The position numbers and the translations under genes were made by a program. The notes beneath the pieces are model-generated. The model made no database searches, was not told where the DNA came from, and saw only the letters and a program-made list of their open reading frames with translations. Positions 8,018-14,713 of a DNA stretch of 15,218 nt are shown piece by piece. How positions within the stretch are numbered: the stretch's first letter is position 1; each line of letters starts with the position of its first letter. The DNA comes from Clostridia bacterium (GTDB lineage: Bacteria > Bacillota > Clostridia > Oscillospirales > CAG-272), in contig JAFTHJ010000013.1 in NCBI GenBank assembly GCA_017457465.1, positions 1 through 15,218 on the forward strand, in the 5' to 3' direction.

Positions 8018-9019
8018 TCAGATGTGCGGCTTCTCCAGCCTCACAAGATGCCCTATGGCGGGGATAGCCTCTCCCTGCTGTATACTTGCGGGGCTCATCA
8101 TAGCCCCCGTGCCGACCGCGAGTATATCCGAAAGCTCCCCTCTGTATAGCTTCGGGATAATATAGGATGCGAGTATGACCGCAGAGCAGCCACAGCCCGA
8201 GCCTCCCGAATGCATATCCTGTCTTTTTCTGTCGTAGATTATCATTCCGCAGTCGTTGTGTCTCCGCGCAATATCGCAGCCCGAGGCGTACATGAGCTCA
8301 CAGAGAATTGAGCTACCCTCGGCGCCGAGGTCGCCAGTCAGTATCATATCGAAGCTATCGGGGGAGCGACCGCTTATTTCAAAATAACGCAAAAGCGTGT
8401 CGGCAGCGGCGGGAGCCATAGCCGCGCCCATATTGTTCGCATCCTTTATTCCCTTTTCCACAACGATACCCGCCAGTGCCTCGCTTATGCGAACGCCGTC
8501 TCCGCTCCCTATGATAAACGCGCCCGAGCCTGTGACCGTCCATTGAGCGGTCGGTGGGCGCTGACCGCCGTATTCTATCGGAGTTCTGTATTGCCTCTCG
8601 GCGGAGCTGTTGTGTGACGAGGTAACTGCCGCGCAGCATCCGAAATACCCCGCCGACGCCATCATCGCCGAGAGCATTATCCCCTCCACCGCCGTTGAAC
8701 AGGCTCCGTAAAGTCCGAAATACGGGATATCAAAATCAAGCAGTCCGTAGGACGAGCCTACACATTGATTGAGCAAATCCCCCGCAAACATAACGTCTAT
8801 ATCTCTCTCGGAAAGCCCTCGCTTCGACATTGCCACGTTAAGCGCCAGTCTCTGCATCTCGCTCTCCGCCTTTTCCCACGTCTTCATTCCAAAGCGGTCG
8901 CTCTTGTCGTGAATATCGAAGCAGTCTCCCACAGGGCCCTCGAATTCACATCTTCCCACCGCGCTTCCGCTCGATAAAAAACAAATGCCGTCCGAAAATT
9001 TCAATATCTTGTTCTGCAT
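8018..9019 (-). CDS. spoVAD: Stage V sporulation protein AD (SpoVAD), dipicolinate-binding subunit
   Basis: This 333-residue soluble SpoVA subunit has a thiolase/ketoacyl-synthase-like fold and binds dipicolinic acid at the forespore membrane, working with the channel proteins. Diagnostic stretches are WEKAESEMQRLAL near residue 50, FAGDLLNQC, YGACSTAVEG with C107 at the thiolase nucleophile position, TSSHNSSAERQYRTP, and the C-terminal GSGCGCSA. Length matches Bacillus SpoVAD (about 338). The ribosome binding site is mediocre: AAAAGAG is too close and GGAAGG is 14 bases away. In most spore formers spoVAC sits directly upstream in the same operon; here the next gene upstream is divergent and unrelated, so spoVAD is the first gene of the transcript. 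Expression is expected in the forespore from a sigma-G-type promoter; a candidate lies at 9066-9093. Confidence 0.95.
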   Translation of the reverse strand: MQNKILKFSDGICFLSSGSAVGRCEFEGPVGDCFDIHDKSDRFGMKTWEKAESEMQRLALNVAMSKRGLSERDIDVMFAGDLLNQCVGSSYGLLDFDIPYFGLYGACSTAVEGIMLSAMMASAGYFGCCAAVTSSHNSSAERQYRTPIEYGGQRPPTAQWTVTGSGAFIIGSGDGVRISEALAGIVVEKGIKDANNMGAAMAPAAADTLLRYFEISGRSPDSFDMILTGDLGAEGSSILCELMYASGCDIARRHNDCGMIIYDRKRQDMHSGGSGCGCSAVILASYIIPKLYRGELSDILAVGTGAMMSPASIQQGEAIPAIGHLVRLEKPHI

Positions 9020-9065
9020 TCTCTTTTAAGCCGCCTTCCCGTATTTTCCTACTGCTTTCGTCAAT

Positions 9066-9093
9066 ATTATTTGCAAAAATATTTCCTGTATAC
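9066..9093 (-). promoter_or_regulatory. Candidate forespore (sigma-F/G-type) promoter for spoVADE
   Basis: On the minus strand, GTATA (9093-9089) is followed after 15 bases by CAAATAAT (9073-9066). This loosely fits the forespore sigma pattern of a GNATA-like -35 and a CATNNTA-like -10. The start point would be near 9060, about 40 bases before the spoVAD ATG. The match is partial, and the main support is position plus the known forespore control of spoVA operons. Confidence 0.35.
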
Positions 9094-9094
9094 C

Positions 9095-9123
9095 TTGAAG
9101 TTTTTGTTTGGGTGTGGTATAAT
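9095..9123 (+). promoter_or_regulatory. Strong extended -10 sigma-A promoter for the IMPase-family gene
   Basis: TTGAAG (9095-9100) and a perfect TATAAT (9118-9123) are 17 bases apart, with a TGG extension directly before the -10. The predicted start point is near 9130. The promoter lies back to back with, and partly over, the candidate spoVAD promoter, so the two may interfere. Confidence 0.8.
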
Positions 9124-9153
9124 TAAATTTACCGAACACGGAAGGTAAATTTA
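9124..9153. promoter_or_regulatory. Perfect 10-bp-arm dyad over the start point and ribosome binding site (candidate operator)
   Basis: TAAATTTACC (9124-9133) and its exact reverse complement GGTAAATTTA (9144-9153) flank a 10-base spacer. The dyad begins one base after the -10 box and covers the predicted start point. Its right side overlaps the GGAAGG ribosome binding site (9140-9145) of the next gene. Most of the left arm lies at or before the start point, so a DNA operator is more likely than an RNA hairpin. Confidence 0.55.
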
Positions 9154-9155
9154 TT

Positions 9156-9929
9156 ATGAAAGTAATGTGCGAAAGATTGAATTTCATAACCGAGGCGATA
9201 AAAGCGGCGTACGCAAAGCACGGTCAGCTCGATGAAAATTCGCTGTCCGATAAATCACGCTTCGATTTGGTAACCTCAACCGACTACAATATTGAGGAAT
9301 ACCTTATCGGTCAGATACGCCTACGTTATCCCGACGACAAAATACTCAGCGAGGAAACGAACAACGCAACGGTTATCGACGGTAAAACCTGGACTATCGA
9401 CCCCATAGACGGCACATACAATATGGCGAACGGTATCAGGATATACGGAATTCAATGCGCTATGTACGACGGCGGAAAGCCCGTCCTTTGCGCAATCTTT
9501 CTCCCTCACTTCGACGAGCTTTATTACGCCGAGGCGGGTAAGGGCGCTTATCTGAACGGTAAGCCTATCGGCGTCAAGCCGAGAGACCTCTCGCACTGCA
9601 CGGTAAGCTTCGGGGATTTTCCGCACACAAGAGCGCGGGACTTCGAGCTTGAGCATAAAATTATGAAAAGCCTTTCTTCGAAGATAGCGAAGATACGAAT
9701 GTTCGGTGCGGCGTGTATGGACTTCACCTGCGTTGCTTCAGGCAAAACGTCGGGAACTGTCGTTTTCACAAAAAACAAATGGGATATCACCCCCGGTATT
9801 CTGCTCTGCCGAGAGGCGGGAGCGCTTATAATGGACACCGTGGGAGAATATTCCGAGGATTCCGCGGAGGTCATTGCGGTAAGCTCAAGAGAGCTTTATG
9901 ACTGCATAAGAGACTCCGTCGGGGAGTGA
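9156..9929 (+). CDS. Inositol monophosphatase family phosphatase
   Basis: This is a Mg2+-dependent phosphatase of the IMPase/FIG superfamily, 257 residues, close to the usual 250-270. Metal and catalytic motifs are intact: E66-E67 in SEET, D82-P-I-D85-G-T87, and W209-D210 in KWDITPG, followed by REAGALIMD. The family hydrolyses inositol phosphates, sugar bisphosphates or nucleotide bisphosphates, and the motifs do not settle which. GGAAGG stands 10 bases before the ATG. It has its own strong promoter and a candidate operator. Downstream lie a disrupted small reading frame (9926-10133) and a uridine-phosphorylase-family gene on the same strand, without a visible terminator between, so an operon with nucleoside salvage is possible; that would make a nucleotide substrate worth considering (inference). 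Confidence 0.9.
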   Translation: MKVMCERLNFITEAIKAAYAKHGQLDENSLSDKSRFDLVTSTDYNIEEYLIGQIRLRYPDDKILSEETNNATVIDGKTWTIDPIDGTYNMANGIRIYGIQCAMYDGGKPVLCAIFLPHFDELYYAEAGKGAYLNGKPIGVKPRDLSHCTVSFGDFPHTRARDFELEHKIMKSLSSKIAKIRMFGAACMDFTCVASGKTSGTVVFTKNKWDITPGILLCREAGALIMDTVGEYSEDSAEVIAVSSRELYDCIRDSVGE

Positions 9930-10133
9930 AACACGCTGTATACTGCAATACCAGAAGCCGAAATACGGTGGCGAAAGCCGCGGTTTTTGGCGCGGAGAAT
10001 ATGCCCGAGAGGATGTTTGAGGATACCGCTTATCGGCACCACCGAACGGTATGCAAGGACGTCGTATCGCGCAGACCTCTCCATTTTCGGCGCACAGCAT
10101 CAGCTCGATAAAAATAATCTTATCGGAGGATAA
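9926..10133 (+). pseudogene. Possible small ORF interrupted by a +1 frameshift, unknown function
   Basis: A GTG overlaps the stop of the IMPase-family gene (GTGA, 9926-9929), as in translational coupling. From it the frame reads a protein-like stretch to about 10022 (for example AKAAVFGAENMPERMF) and then turns Arg/His-rich, ending at 10111. Skipping one base near 10023-10026 moves into the next frame, which reads IPLIGTTERYARTSYRADL and then SIFGAQHQLDKNNLIGG and stops at TAA 10131-10133, two bases before the next gene's ATG. Joined, the two frames give about 67 residues that exactly fill the gap. I recognise no family. It could be a sequencing error, a recent pseudogene, a frameshifting site, or chance; the absence of a good ribosome binding site for the GTG weakens the case. 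Confidence 0.35.
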
Positions 10134-10135
10134 AT

Positions 10136-10915
10136 ATGCTGGACACACAAAAAAAGCAATACCACATAGGCGCGTCAGAGAGTGATATCGGAAAATATTG
10201 CATACTGCCGGGAGACCCCGCGAGGTGCGAGAAAATAGCCGCTTATCTCGATAACGCGACTCATCTCGGAATGAACAGAGAATTCAATATCTATAACGGC
10301 TACCTCTGCGGAGAAAAGGTTACCGTATGCTCAACGGGCATCGGAGGTCCCTCAACCGCAATTGCGGTCGAGGAACTTGCGACTTGCGGAGCGCACACCT
10401 TTATCCGTGTCGGCACCTGCGGCGGAATCTCGCTTAAGGTCAAGGCGTCAGATATCGTTATAGCCTCGGGAGCGGTTCGTCAGGATGGCACCTCACACGA
10501 GTACGCCCCGCCCGAATTCCCCGCCGTCTCGGATACGGAAGTGCTTTTCTCGCTCGTGTCGGCTGCCGAAAGCCTTGGCGCAAACTATCACACGGGAGTC
10601 GTGCAGAGCAAGGATTCCTTTTACGGTCAACATTCACCCTCAAGAATGCCCGTCGCGGACGCGCTGTCCCAAAAATGGGAGGCATGGAAGCGGCTCGGCG
10701 TGTTGGCAAGTGAGATGGAAGCCTCAACCCTTTTCACCGTCGGAGCCTCCCTCGGGCTCAAGTGCGGAGCGGTATTCTGTTGCGTCTGGAATCAGGAACG
10801 CTACTCTGCGGGATACGATTCCAACAGCGACGAGCATCACGATACCGACCTTGCGATAAAGGTCGCCGTAAACGCGATAAAATCGCTTATTGAAAAGGAA
10901 AAAAGCTCCTTGTGA
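10136..10915 (+). CDS. udp: Uridine phosphorylase family nucleoside phosphorylase
   Basis: This cytoplasmic enzyme cleaves a nucleoside with phosphate to a free base and (deoxy)ribose-1-phosphate. Its 259 residues fit the hexameric PNP/UDP family. Motifs in order: the phosphate-binding loop LPGDPAR with G26-D27 and R30, STGIGGPS (66-73), RVGTCGG (91-97) with the phosphate-contacting Arg, QSKDSFYGQ in the uridine-phosphorylase-type specificity region, and EMEAS (193-197), where the glutamates bind ribose. The FYGQ and STGIGGPSTAI forms favour uridine phosphorylase over purine nucleoside phosphorylase, but the exact nucleoside is inference. A strong GGAGGA lies five bases before the ATG. It may be co-transcribed from the promoter at 9095; no promoter of similar quality was seen in the 206-base gap before it. 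Confidence 0.9.
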   Translation: MLDTQKKQYHIGASESDIGKYCILPGDPARCEKIAAYLDNATHLGMNREFNIYNGYLCGEKVTVCSTGIGGPSTAIAVEELATCGAHTFIRVGTCGGISLKVKASDIVIASGAVRQDGTSHEYAPPEFPAVSDTEVLFSLVSAAESLGANYHTGVVQSKDSFYGQHSPSRMPVADALSQKWEAWKRLGVLASEMEASTLFTVGASLGLKCGAVFCCVWNQERYSAGYDSNSDEHHDTDLAIKVAVNAIKSLIEKEKSSL

Positions 10916-10935
10916 GCCGTGTCTGTGCCAAAGAA

Positions 10936-10954
10936 AAACTTTTTGACAAAGTTT
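10936..10954 (+). terminator. Weak hairpin plus T-run after udp (possible terminator)
   Basis: AAACTTT (10936-10942) and AAAGTTT (10948-10954) form a 7-bp AT-rich stem with a 5-base loop, followed by T5 at 10958-10962. The stem has one GC pair only, so termination would be weak. It ends just before the promoter of the next gene. Confidence 0.25.
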
Positions 10955-10964
10955 GCATTTTTGC

Positions 10965-10993
10965 TTGACACTTTGGGCGGTATATGTTATAAT
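10965..10993 (+). promoter_or_regulatory. Perfect-consensus extended -10 sigma-A promoter for the SH3 lipoprotein
   Basis: TTGACA (10965-10970), a 17-base spacer and TATAAT (10988-10993) are all exact consensus, with a TGT extension before the -10. The start point should lie near 11000. This leaves an AT-rich leader of about 120 bases before the ATG at 11123; I saw no riboswitch or strong hairpin in it. Confidence 0.88.
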
Positions 10994-11122
10994 CAATTGT
11001 ATGGTATGTTTTTATATCTATAATTGATATATTGCCGAGTGTTCCGACTTTTTGGATGTTGGCAGTAATTTAAAATTGTAAAAAATAAACGAAGATAAAA
11101 ATAAATGAAGGAGTAAATCAAA

Positions 11123-11809
11123 ATGAAAAAATTTCTTGCGCTTTTCCTCGTACTTGTGATGGCATTTTCCTGCATTCTCGTTTCCTGCAAAAAGAACGAG
11201 GAGGAAGAACCTGAAGATACAGAAGACGATGGCTTTATAGGCCTCGGAACATATGCAACAACCACGGGAACAGGTGACGGAGACCCTGTTGAAACAGGTA
11301 ACACACACACCGACTTCACCTGGAAGGAAGTTAACGAGACGGTATACGTTGCGGTTGACAGACTCTCTGTCAGAAGCGACACACGCGTTGCTGAAGACAC
11401 TTGGGTAGCAACCGTAAACTTCGGTGAGAAATACACCAGAGTAAGATACAACTCCCAGTGGTCCGAGATAGAGTATAACGGCGAGAAGCGCTTCGTTGCA
11501 ACCCAGTACGTAACCACTTCCGACGGCTCTGTAGTATTTAACGATATGGAAGACAAGACAATGTATGTCTCCGCAGAGAAGTCTCTCAACCTCCGCAGAT
11601 GGACCGATGCTTCCTCCGATGCTGACAACATAGGCGTTCAGCTCAAGAGAGGCGCACAGGTAACACTCAACGGTATGAGTAAGAACGGAACTTGGGCAAG
11701 AGTTAAGTACAACGGCGTTGACTACTACTGCAATGCTAAATACCTCAGCGAGACCGAGCCCGGTGAAGCAACCAACGCAACCACCACACCTATCACCCCC
11801 CAGGGCTAA
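11123..11809 (+). CDS. Lipoprotein with two bacterial SH3 (SH3b) domains
   Basis: This 228-residue membrane-anchored extracellular protein likely binds cell wall or peptide ligands through SH3b domains. A signal peptide (1-21) ends in the lipobox LVSC with Cys22. A very acidic linker (EEEEPEDTEDD) and a Thr/Gly-rich stretch follow, then SH3b repeats at about 71-133 (VYVAVDRLSVRSDT to VATQYV) and 145-211 (MYVSAEKSLNLRRWTD to CNAKYLS), and a Thr-rich tail. No enzymatic domain is attached, unlike many SH3b proteins. GAAGGAG lies 9 bases before the ATG. A consensus promoter, a strong ribosome binding site, its own terminator and a codon choice rich in AAC, TAC, AAG and GTA compared with its neighbours all suggest a well-expressed single-gene unit. 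The ligand is unknown. Confidence 0.9.
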   Translation: MKKFLALFLVLVMAFSCILVSCKKNEEEEPEDTEDDGFIGLGTYATTTGTGDGDPVETGNTHTDFTWKEVNETVYVAVDRLSVRSDTRVAEDTWVATVNFGEKYTRVRYNSQWSEIEYNGEKRFVATQYVTTSDGSVVFNDMEDKTMYVSAEKSLNLRRWTDASSDADNIGVQLKRGAQVTLNGMSKNGTWARVKYNGVDYYCNAKYLSETEPGEATNATTTPITPQG

Positions 11810-11820
11810 TTAAAAAAAAC

Positions 11821-11852
11821 AAACGGCTATTGCTTTTGCAATAGCCGTTTTT
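11821..11852. terminator. Bidirectional intrinsic terminator
   Basis: AAACGGCTATTGC (11821-11833) pairs perfectly with GCAATAGCCGTTT (11838-11850) around a TTTT loop. T5 follows on the plus strand and a run of A's precedes it (T's on the minus strand). It serves both the SH3 lipoprotein gene and the convergent histidine kinase gene, whose stop codon is four bases away. Confidence 0.93.
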
Positions 11853-11855
11853 ATT

Positions 11856-12950
11856 TCATTTGTCCTCCCTAAACTGATTCTTTGGAAGCTCTACGGTAAA
11901 GGCGGTAACGCCGCTCTCACTGCTTACCGATACGCTTCCTCTATGAAGTTCCACAATTCGCTTCACTATCGCGAGACCTACGCCGTTACCCTCCGAGGAG
12001 TGCGACTCGTCCGCTTGATAGAACTTGTTCCATATCCTGCCCAGCTTGTCGGGCGGAATCTCACTTCCTGTGTTGCTCACGGAAACGCTTATCTCGGATT
12101 CACTCTCTCGTATCTCAACGCCCACCGCTCCGCCGTTCGGCACGAATTTCACTGCGTTGTCGAGCAGATTTATCCATATCTGCTTGAGCAGCTCCTCGTT
12201 TGCCTCGATAAAATACTCATCAAAATCGAGGTGAAGCTCGATATTCTTCCTCGACCACTTGTCCTCAAGTAAAAGCACACTCGAGCGTATCTGCTCGGAA
12301 AGATTGAATCGCGAGACCTCCGAGAGTATCGCTTGATTCTCTACCTTGGTCAGATTGAGGACATTGGTTGCCATATAAGACAAGCGCATAGACTCCTCCT
12401 CTATGGCGTTCAGATACTGCAGCTGCTCCTCCTGCGTGAGGTTCCCCCTCTTGAGCAGCTTCGCGAATCCCGCGATAGAAACTATCGGAGTCTTGAAATC
12501 GTGAGAAAAATTATTTATAAAATCGCTTCGGAGCATCTCGGTGTTCTGAAGCTCCTCGGCAAGTGTGTTGAAGCTGTCGGTCAGCTCCACAAAGGTGGGG
12601 TGGCTGCCGAGCGGCTTACCAAAGCTCATTCTGACCTTGAAATCCCCCGATGCCAGACGGTTCATACCGTTTATCCACTTATTGACGGGTTTGAGGGGTA
12701 TCATACTCAAAAATCCCGCGATAATAGCTCCCATCACCACGCTTATAAGCGCCATAAAGAGTATAACATAGGGTACGCTCGTATCCTCGTAGTTCGCTAT
12801 CACCTCAAAATAAACGAGAAGATAAACCGCCACAGCACCTATCGCCAGAGCCGACAAAAGCACAACGAAGACAAGCGCCGCAAACAAAAGCGTCAGCGAA
12901 AATCGATGCTTTCGGTTCTTCTTTTTCTCTTTACGCCGAATTTTTTTCAT
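11856..12950 (-). CDS. Sensor histidine kinase of a two-component system
   Basis: This membrane kinase phosphorylates the response regulator encoded just upstream. It has 364 residues from the ATG at 12950. A basic N-terminus (MKKIRRKEKKKNRKHR) is followed by two helices at about 17-43 and 54-78 that leave almost no extracellular loop, so the signal is probably sensed in the membrane or by a partner. A HAMP domain (~79-132) comes next, then HisKA with the phosphoacceptor H150 in NNFSHDFKTP and a HATPase_c domain with N265 in LLDNAVKF and GNGVGLAIV near 320. The G1 box reads NTGSEI instead of the classic DxGxG, a variant also found in other Firmicutes kinases. A longer frame reaches 13010, but the ATG at 12950 has AGGCGGTG 8 bases upstream and makes an ATGA overlap with the regulator stop, which indicates coupling. 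Confidence 0.93.
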   Translation of the reverse strand: MKKIRRKEKKKNRKHRFSLTLLFAALVFVVLLSALAIGAVAVYLLVYFEVIANYEDTSVPYVILFMALISVVMGAIIAGFLSMIPLKPVNKWINGMNRLASGDFKVRMSFGKPLGSHPTFVELTDSFNTLAEELQNTEMLRSDFINNFSHDFKTPIVSIAGFAKLLKRGNLTQEEQLQYLNAIEEESMRLSYMATNVLNLTKVENQAILSEVSRFNLSEQIRSSVLLLEDKWSRKNIELHLDFDEYFIEANEELLKQIWINLLDNAVKFVPNGGAVGVEIRESESEISVSVSNTGSEIPPDKLGRIWNKFYQADESHSSEGNGVGLAIVKRIVELHRGSVSVSSESGVTAFTVELPKNQFREDK

Positions 12951-13621
12951 ATCTTTTTCACCGCCTTGTATCCAAGTCCGCGAACCGACTCTATCTCGAA
13001 TTCGCTCCAACCCTCAAATCTCTTGCGGAGTCTGGCTATATGCACCGTCACGGTTTCCCAGCCCGTGTCACTCTCACTTCCCCATATCTCGTCCATAAGC
13101 TGGATACGGGTAAATATCTTCCCCGGATAGGAAAGAAGCTTATATAAAAGCAAAAACTCCTTTTGGGGAAGCGTGTGAACCTCATCCCCACGCGTAACCG
13201 TAAAAGAATCGTAATCCAGAGTGACCTCACCTATCTCGATTTTGCGCTCATTCGCTATCTTCGCGCGGCGCAAAAGCGCCTTGATGCGATAGAGCATCTC
13301 CTCGTCGTCAATAGGCTTGGTTATATAGTCGTCTGTCCCCACCATAAAGCCCTTATGCTTGTCCGCGGGAAGCTGCTTTGCCGACACCATCAGAATCGGA
13401 AGATTATTCTGTGCCTCGCGGAGCGTTCTTGTGAACTCATAGCCGTCCATCTTCGGCATCATCACGTCAAGCACAACAAGGTCGATATGCTCCCTCTCAA
13501 GCACCGAGAGAGCCTCCTCTCCGTTCCCCGCCGTGGTGACGGTATAATTCGCCCCCTCAAGCACGGCTCTCAAAAACATTCTTGTATGTTTATCATCATC
13601 CGCAACGAGAATATGAAACAT
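12947..13621 (-). CDS. OmpR/PhoB-family response regulator
   Basis: This 224-residue DNA-binding regulator is activated by the kinase encoded directly downstream. The receiver domain (1-~115) has the acidic pocket D8-D9-D10, phosphoacceptor D52 in VVLDVMMPKMDG, S80 and K102 in ITKPID. The winged-helix domain (~128-224) shows the PQKEFLLLYKLLSYPGKIFTR and VTVHIARLRKRF features of the OmpR class. A GTG six codons upstream (13639) is the longest start, but the ATG at 13621 has GGAGG seven bases before it and gives the usual length. The stop overlaps the kinase start by ATGA. The target genes are unknown; no matching direct repeats were recognised nearby. A promoter at 13664-13692 precedes it. 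Confidence 0.95.
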   Translation of the reverse strand: MFHILVADDDKHTRMFLRAVLEGANYTVTTAGNGEEALSVLEREHIDLVVLDVMMPKMDGYEFTRTLREAQNNLPILMVSAKQLPADKHKGFMVGTDDYITKPIDDEEMLYRIKALLRRAKIANERKIEIGEVTLDYDSFTVTRGDEVHTLPQKEFLLLYKLLSYPGKIFTRIQLMDEIWGSESDTGWETVTVHIARLRKRFEGWSEFEIESVRGLGYKAVKKI

Positions 13622-13663
13622 TGCCTCTCCTCCGCTCACAGTATTTTTATTTCTTGTACTTAA

Positions 13664-13692
13664 ATTTTATCACATTCCATCGAGTTATTCAA
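13664..13692 (-). promoter_or_regulatory. Sigma-A promoter for the two-component operon
   Basis: On the minus strand, TTGAAT (13692-13687) is followed after exactly 17 bases by TAAAAT (13669-13664), with a TGA extension just before the -10. The predicted start point is near 13657, about 36 bases before the ATG at 13621. Confidence 0.72.
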
Positions 13693-13735
13693 GCCTATAG
13701 ATGAAATTGTAAGGACTTAAAAAAATTGTCGAATT

Positions 13736-13776
13736 TTGTTAAAAGTTTATTTTGGGTTTATATTTATCGCTATAAT
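13736..13776 (+). promoter_or_regulatory. Promoter region of the lipid kinase gene, two candidate -10 boxes
   Basis: TTGTTA (13736-13741) stands 17 bases before TATATT (13759-13764). A perfect TATAAT lies at 13771-13776 but lacks a good -35. Either could drive the gene at 13816; the two are exclusive alternatives. Confidence 0.5.
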
Positions 13777-13815
13777 ATATACTGAATTATTATATTGAGA
13801 GGAGCTTTTTGACCT

Positions 13816-14697
13816 ATGTATCATATTCTTTTCAACCCTTATTCGGGCAACGGCTGCGCCGAGGAGGAAACAAAGCTTTTGTCCGCGCTGTATGACGGCG
13901 AGGTAAGCCAATACGACATAACAAAGATAGAAAGCTATTCGGATTTCTTCACGGGTATAGCCGAGGGAGACTCGGTCATTCTTTGCGGCGGCGACGGAAC
14001 GCTGAACCGCTTCGTGAACGATACCGAGGGTATCGATATAAAGTGCGATATACTCTACTATGCTATCGGCTCGGGAAACGATTTTCTCCGAGACATTGAA
14101 AAGACCGACAAGGTTCCCTTTAAGATAAACGATTATATCGCGAATCTCCCGATAGTTGAGGTTAAGGGAAAGACCTACCGCTTCCTCAACAATGTCGGCT
14201 TCGGCATCGACGGATACTGCTGTGAGGTAGGCGACGCTATCAAGGCGAAAAACGAAAAGCTGGGACGCTCAAAGGCAGTCAACTATACCTCTATCGCTAT
14301 AAAAGGTCTGCTCTTCCATTATAAGCCGACCTCTGCCACTGTCACGGTTGACGGCAAGGAATACCGCTATAAAAAGGTATGGATAGCGCCCACAATGAAG
14401 GGACGCTTCTATGGCGGCGGAATGATGCCCACACCCGCGCAGGACCGTACCCGCGCTGACGGAGAGCTCTCCCTGATGCTTATGCACGGCACGGGTAAGC
14501 TCAAGACGCTCCTTGTTTTCCCCTCTCTGTTCAAGGGAGAGCATATAAAGCACGAAAAAATGGTGGCTATACATACGGGCAAGGATATCAGCGTTACATT
14601 TGATAACCCCACAGCGGTTCAGATAGACGGCGAGACTATCCTCGGAGTCACAAGCTACCACGCATACGCAAAGGTCGAAGCGCCTGTGAATGCTTGA
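13816..14697 (+). CDS. Diacylglycerol kinase family lipid kinase
   Basis: This soluble lipid kinase of the DAGK/YegS/LCB5 family (293 residues, normal length) phosphorylates diacylglycerol or a similar lipid at the membrane face using ATP. The N-terminal Rossmann-like domain begins with FNPYSGNG, the ATP motif GGDGTLN is at 58-64, IGSGNDF follows near 95, and GFGIDGY near 132. The C-terminal beta-sandwich domain contains FYGGGMMPTPAQ and ADGELSLML, and ends with QIDGE before VTSYHAYAKV. All catalytic elements are intact. GGAG lies 11 bases before the ATG. The gene is divergent from the two-component operon and ends at a terminator shared with the HTH gene. It could be DgkB-like, recycling diacylglycerol from lipoteichoic acid synthesis, but the lipid substrate is inferred. 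Confidence 0.92.
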   Translation: MYHILFNPYSGNGCAEEETKLLSALYDGEVSQYDITKIESYSDFFTGIAEGDSVILCGGDGTLNRFVNDTEGIDIKCDILYYAIGSGNDFLRDIEKTDKVPFKINDYIANLPIVEVKGKTYRFLNNVGFGIDGYCCEVGDAIKAKNEKLGRSKAVNYTSIAIKGLLFHYKPTSATVTVDGKEYRYKKVWIAPTMKGRFYGGGMMPTPAQDRTRADGELSLMLMHGTGKLKTLLVFPSLFKGEHIKHEKMVAIHTGKDISVTFDNPTAVQIDGETILGVTSYHAYAKVEAPVNA

Positions 14698-14713
14698 TAA
14701 TCAAAAAACAAAC

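Noticed and set aside
7589..8149. 186-codon plus-strand frame spanning spoVAE and part of spoVAD
   Set aside because: Antisense to two recognised sporulation genes; a basic, low-similarity translation without a start signal.
9093..9116. Similarity of GAAGTTTTTGTTTGGGTGTGG to the lead sequence at 1871-1890, as a possible repeat copy
   Set aside because: The match is short and low-complexity, lacks the palindrome, and the stretch is explained as promoter spacer.
9978..9995. Small CCGCG/CGCGG hairpin after the phosphatase gene
   Set aside because: Only 5 bp with an 8-base loop and no T-run, so it is not a credible terminator.
9885..10148. Minus-strand frames of 62 and 87 codons across the IMPase-udp gap
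   Set aside because: They start inside or at the edge of the udp gene, run into the phosphatase gene, and have no ribosome binding site or promoter; the plus-strand interpretation is better.
12951..13010. Longer N-terminus for the histidine kinase
   Set aside because: It would add 20 residues encoded inside the response regulator; the ATG at 12950 has a good ribosome binding site and an ATGA overlap.
12333..13130. 265-codon plus-strand frame opposite the kinase/regulator pair
   Set aside because: Shadow of two well-supported overlapping genes; no ribosome binding site or family features.
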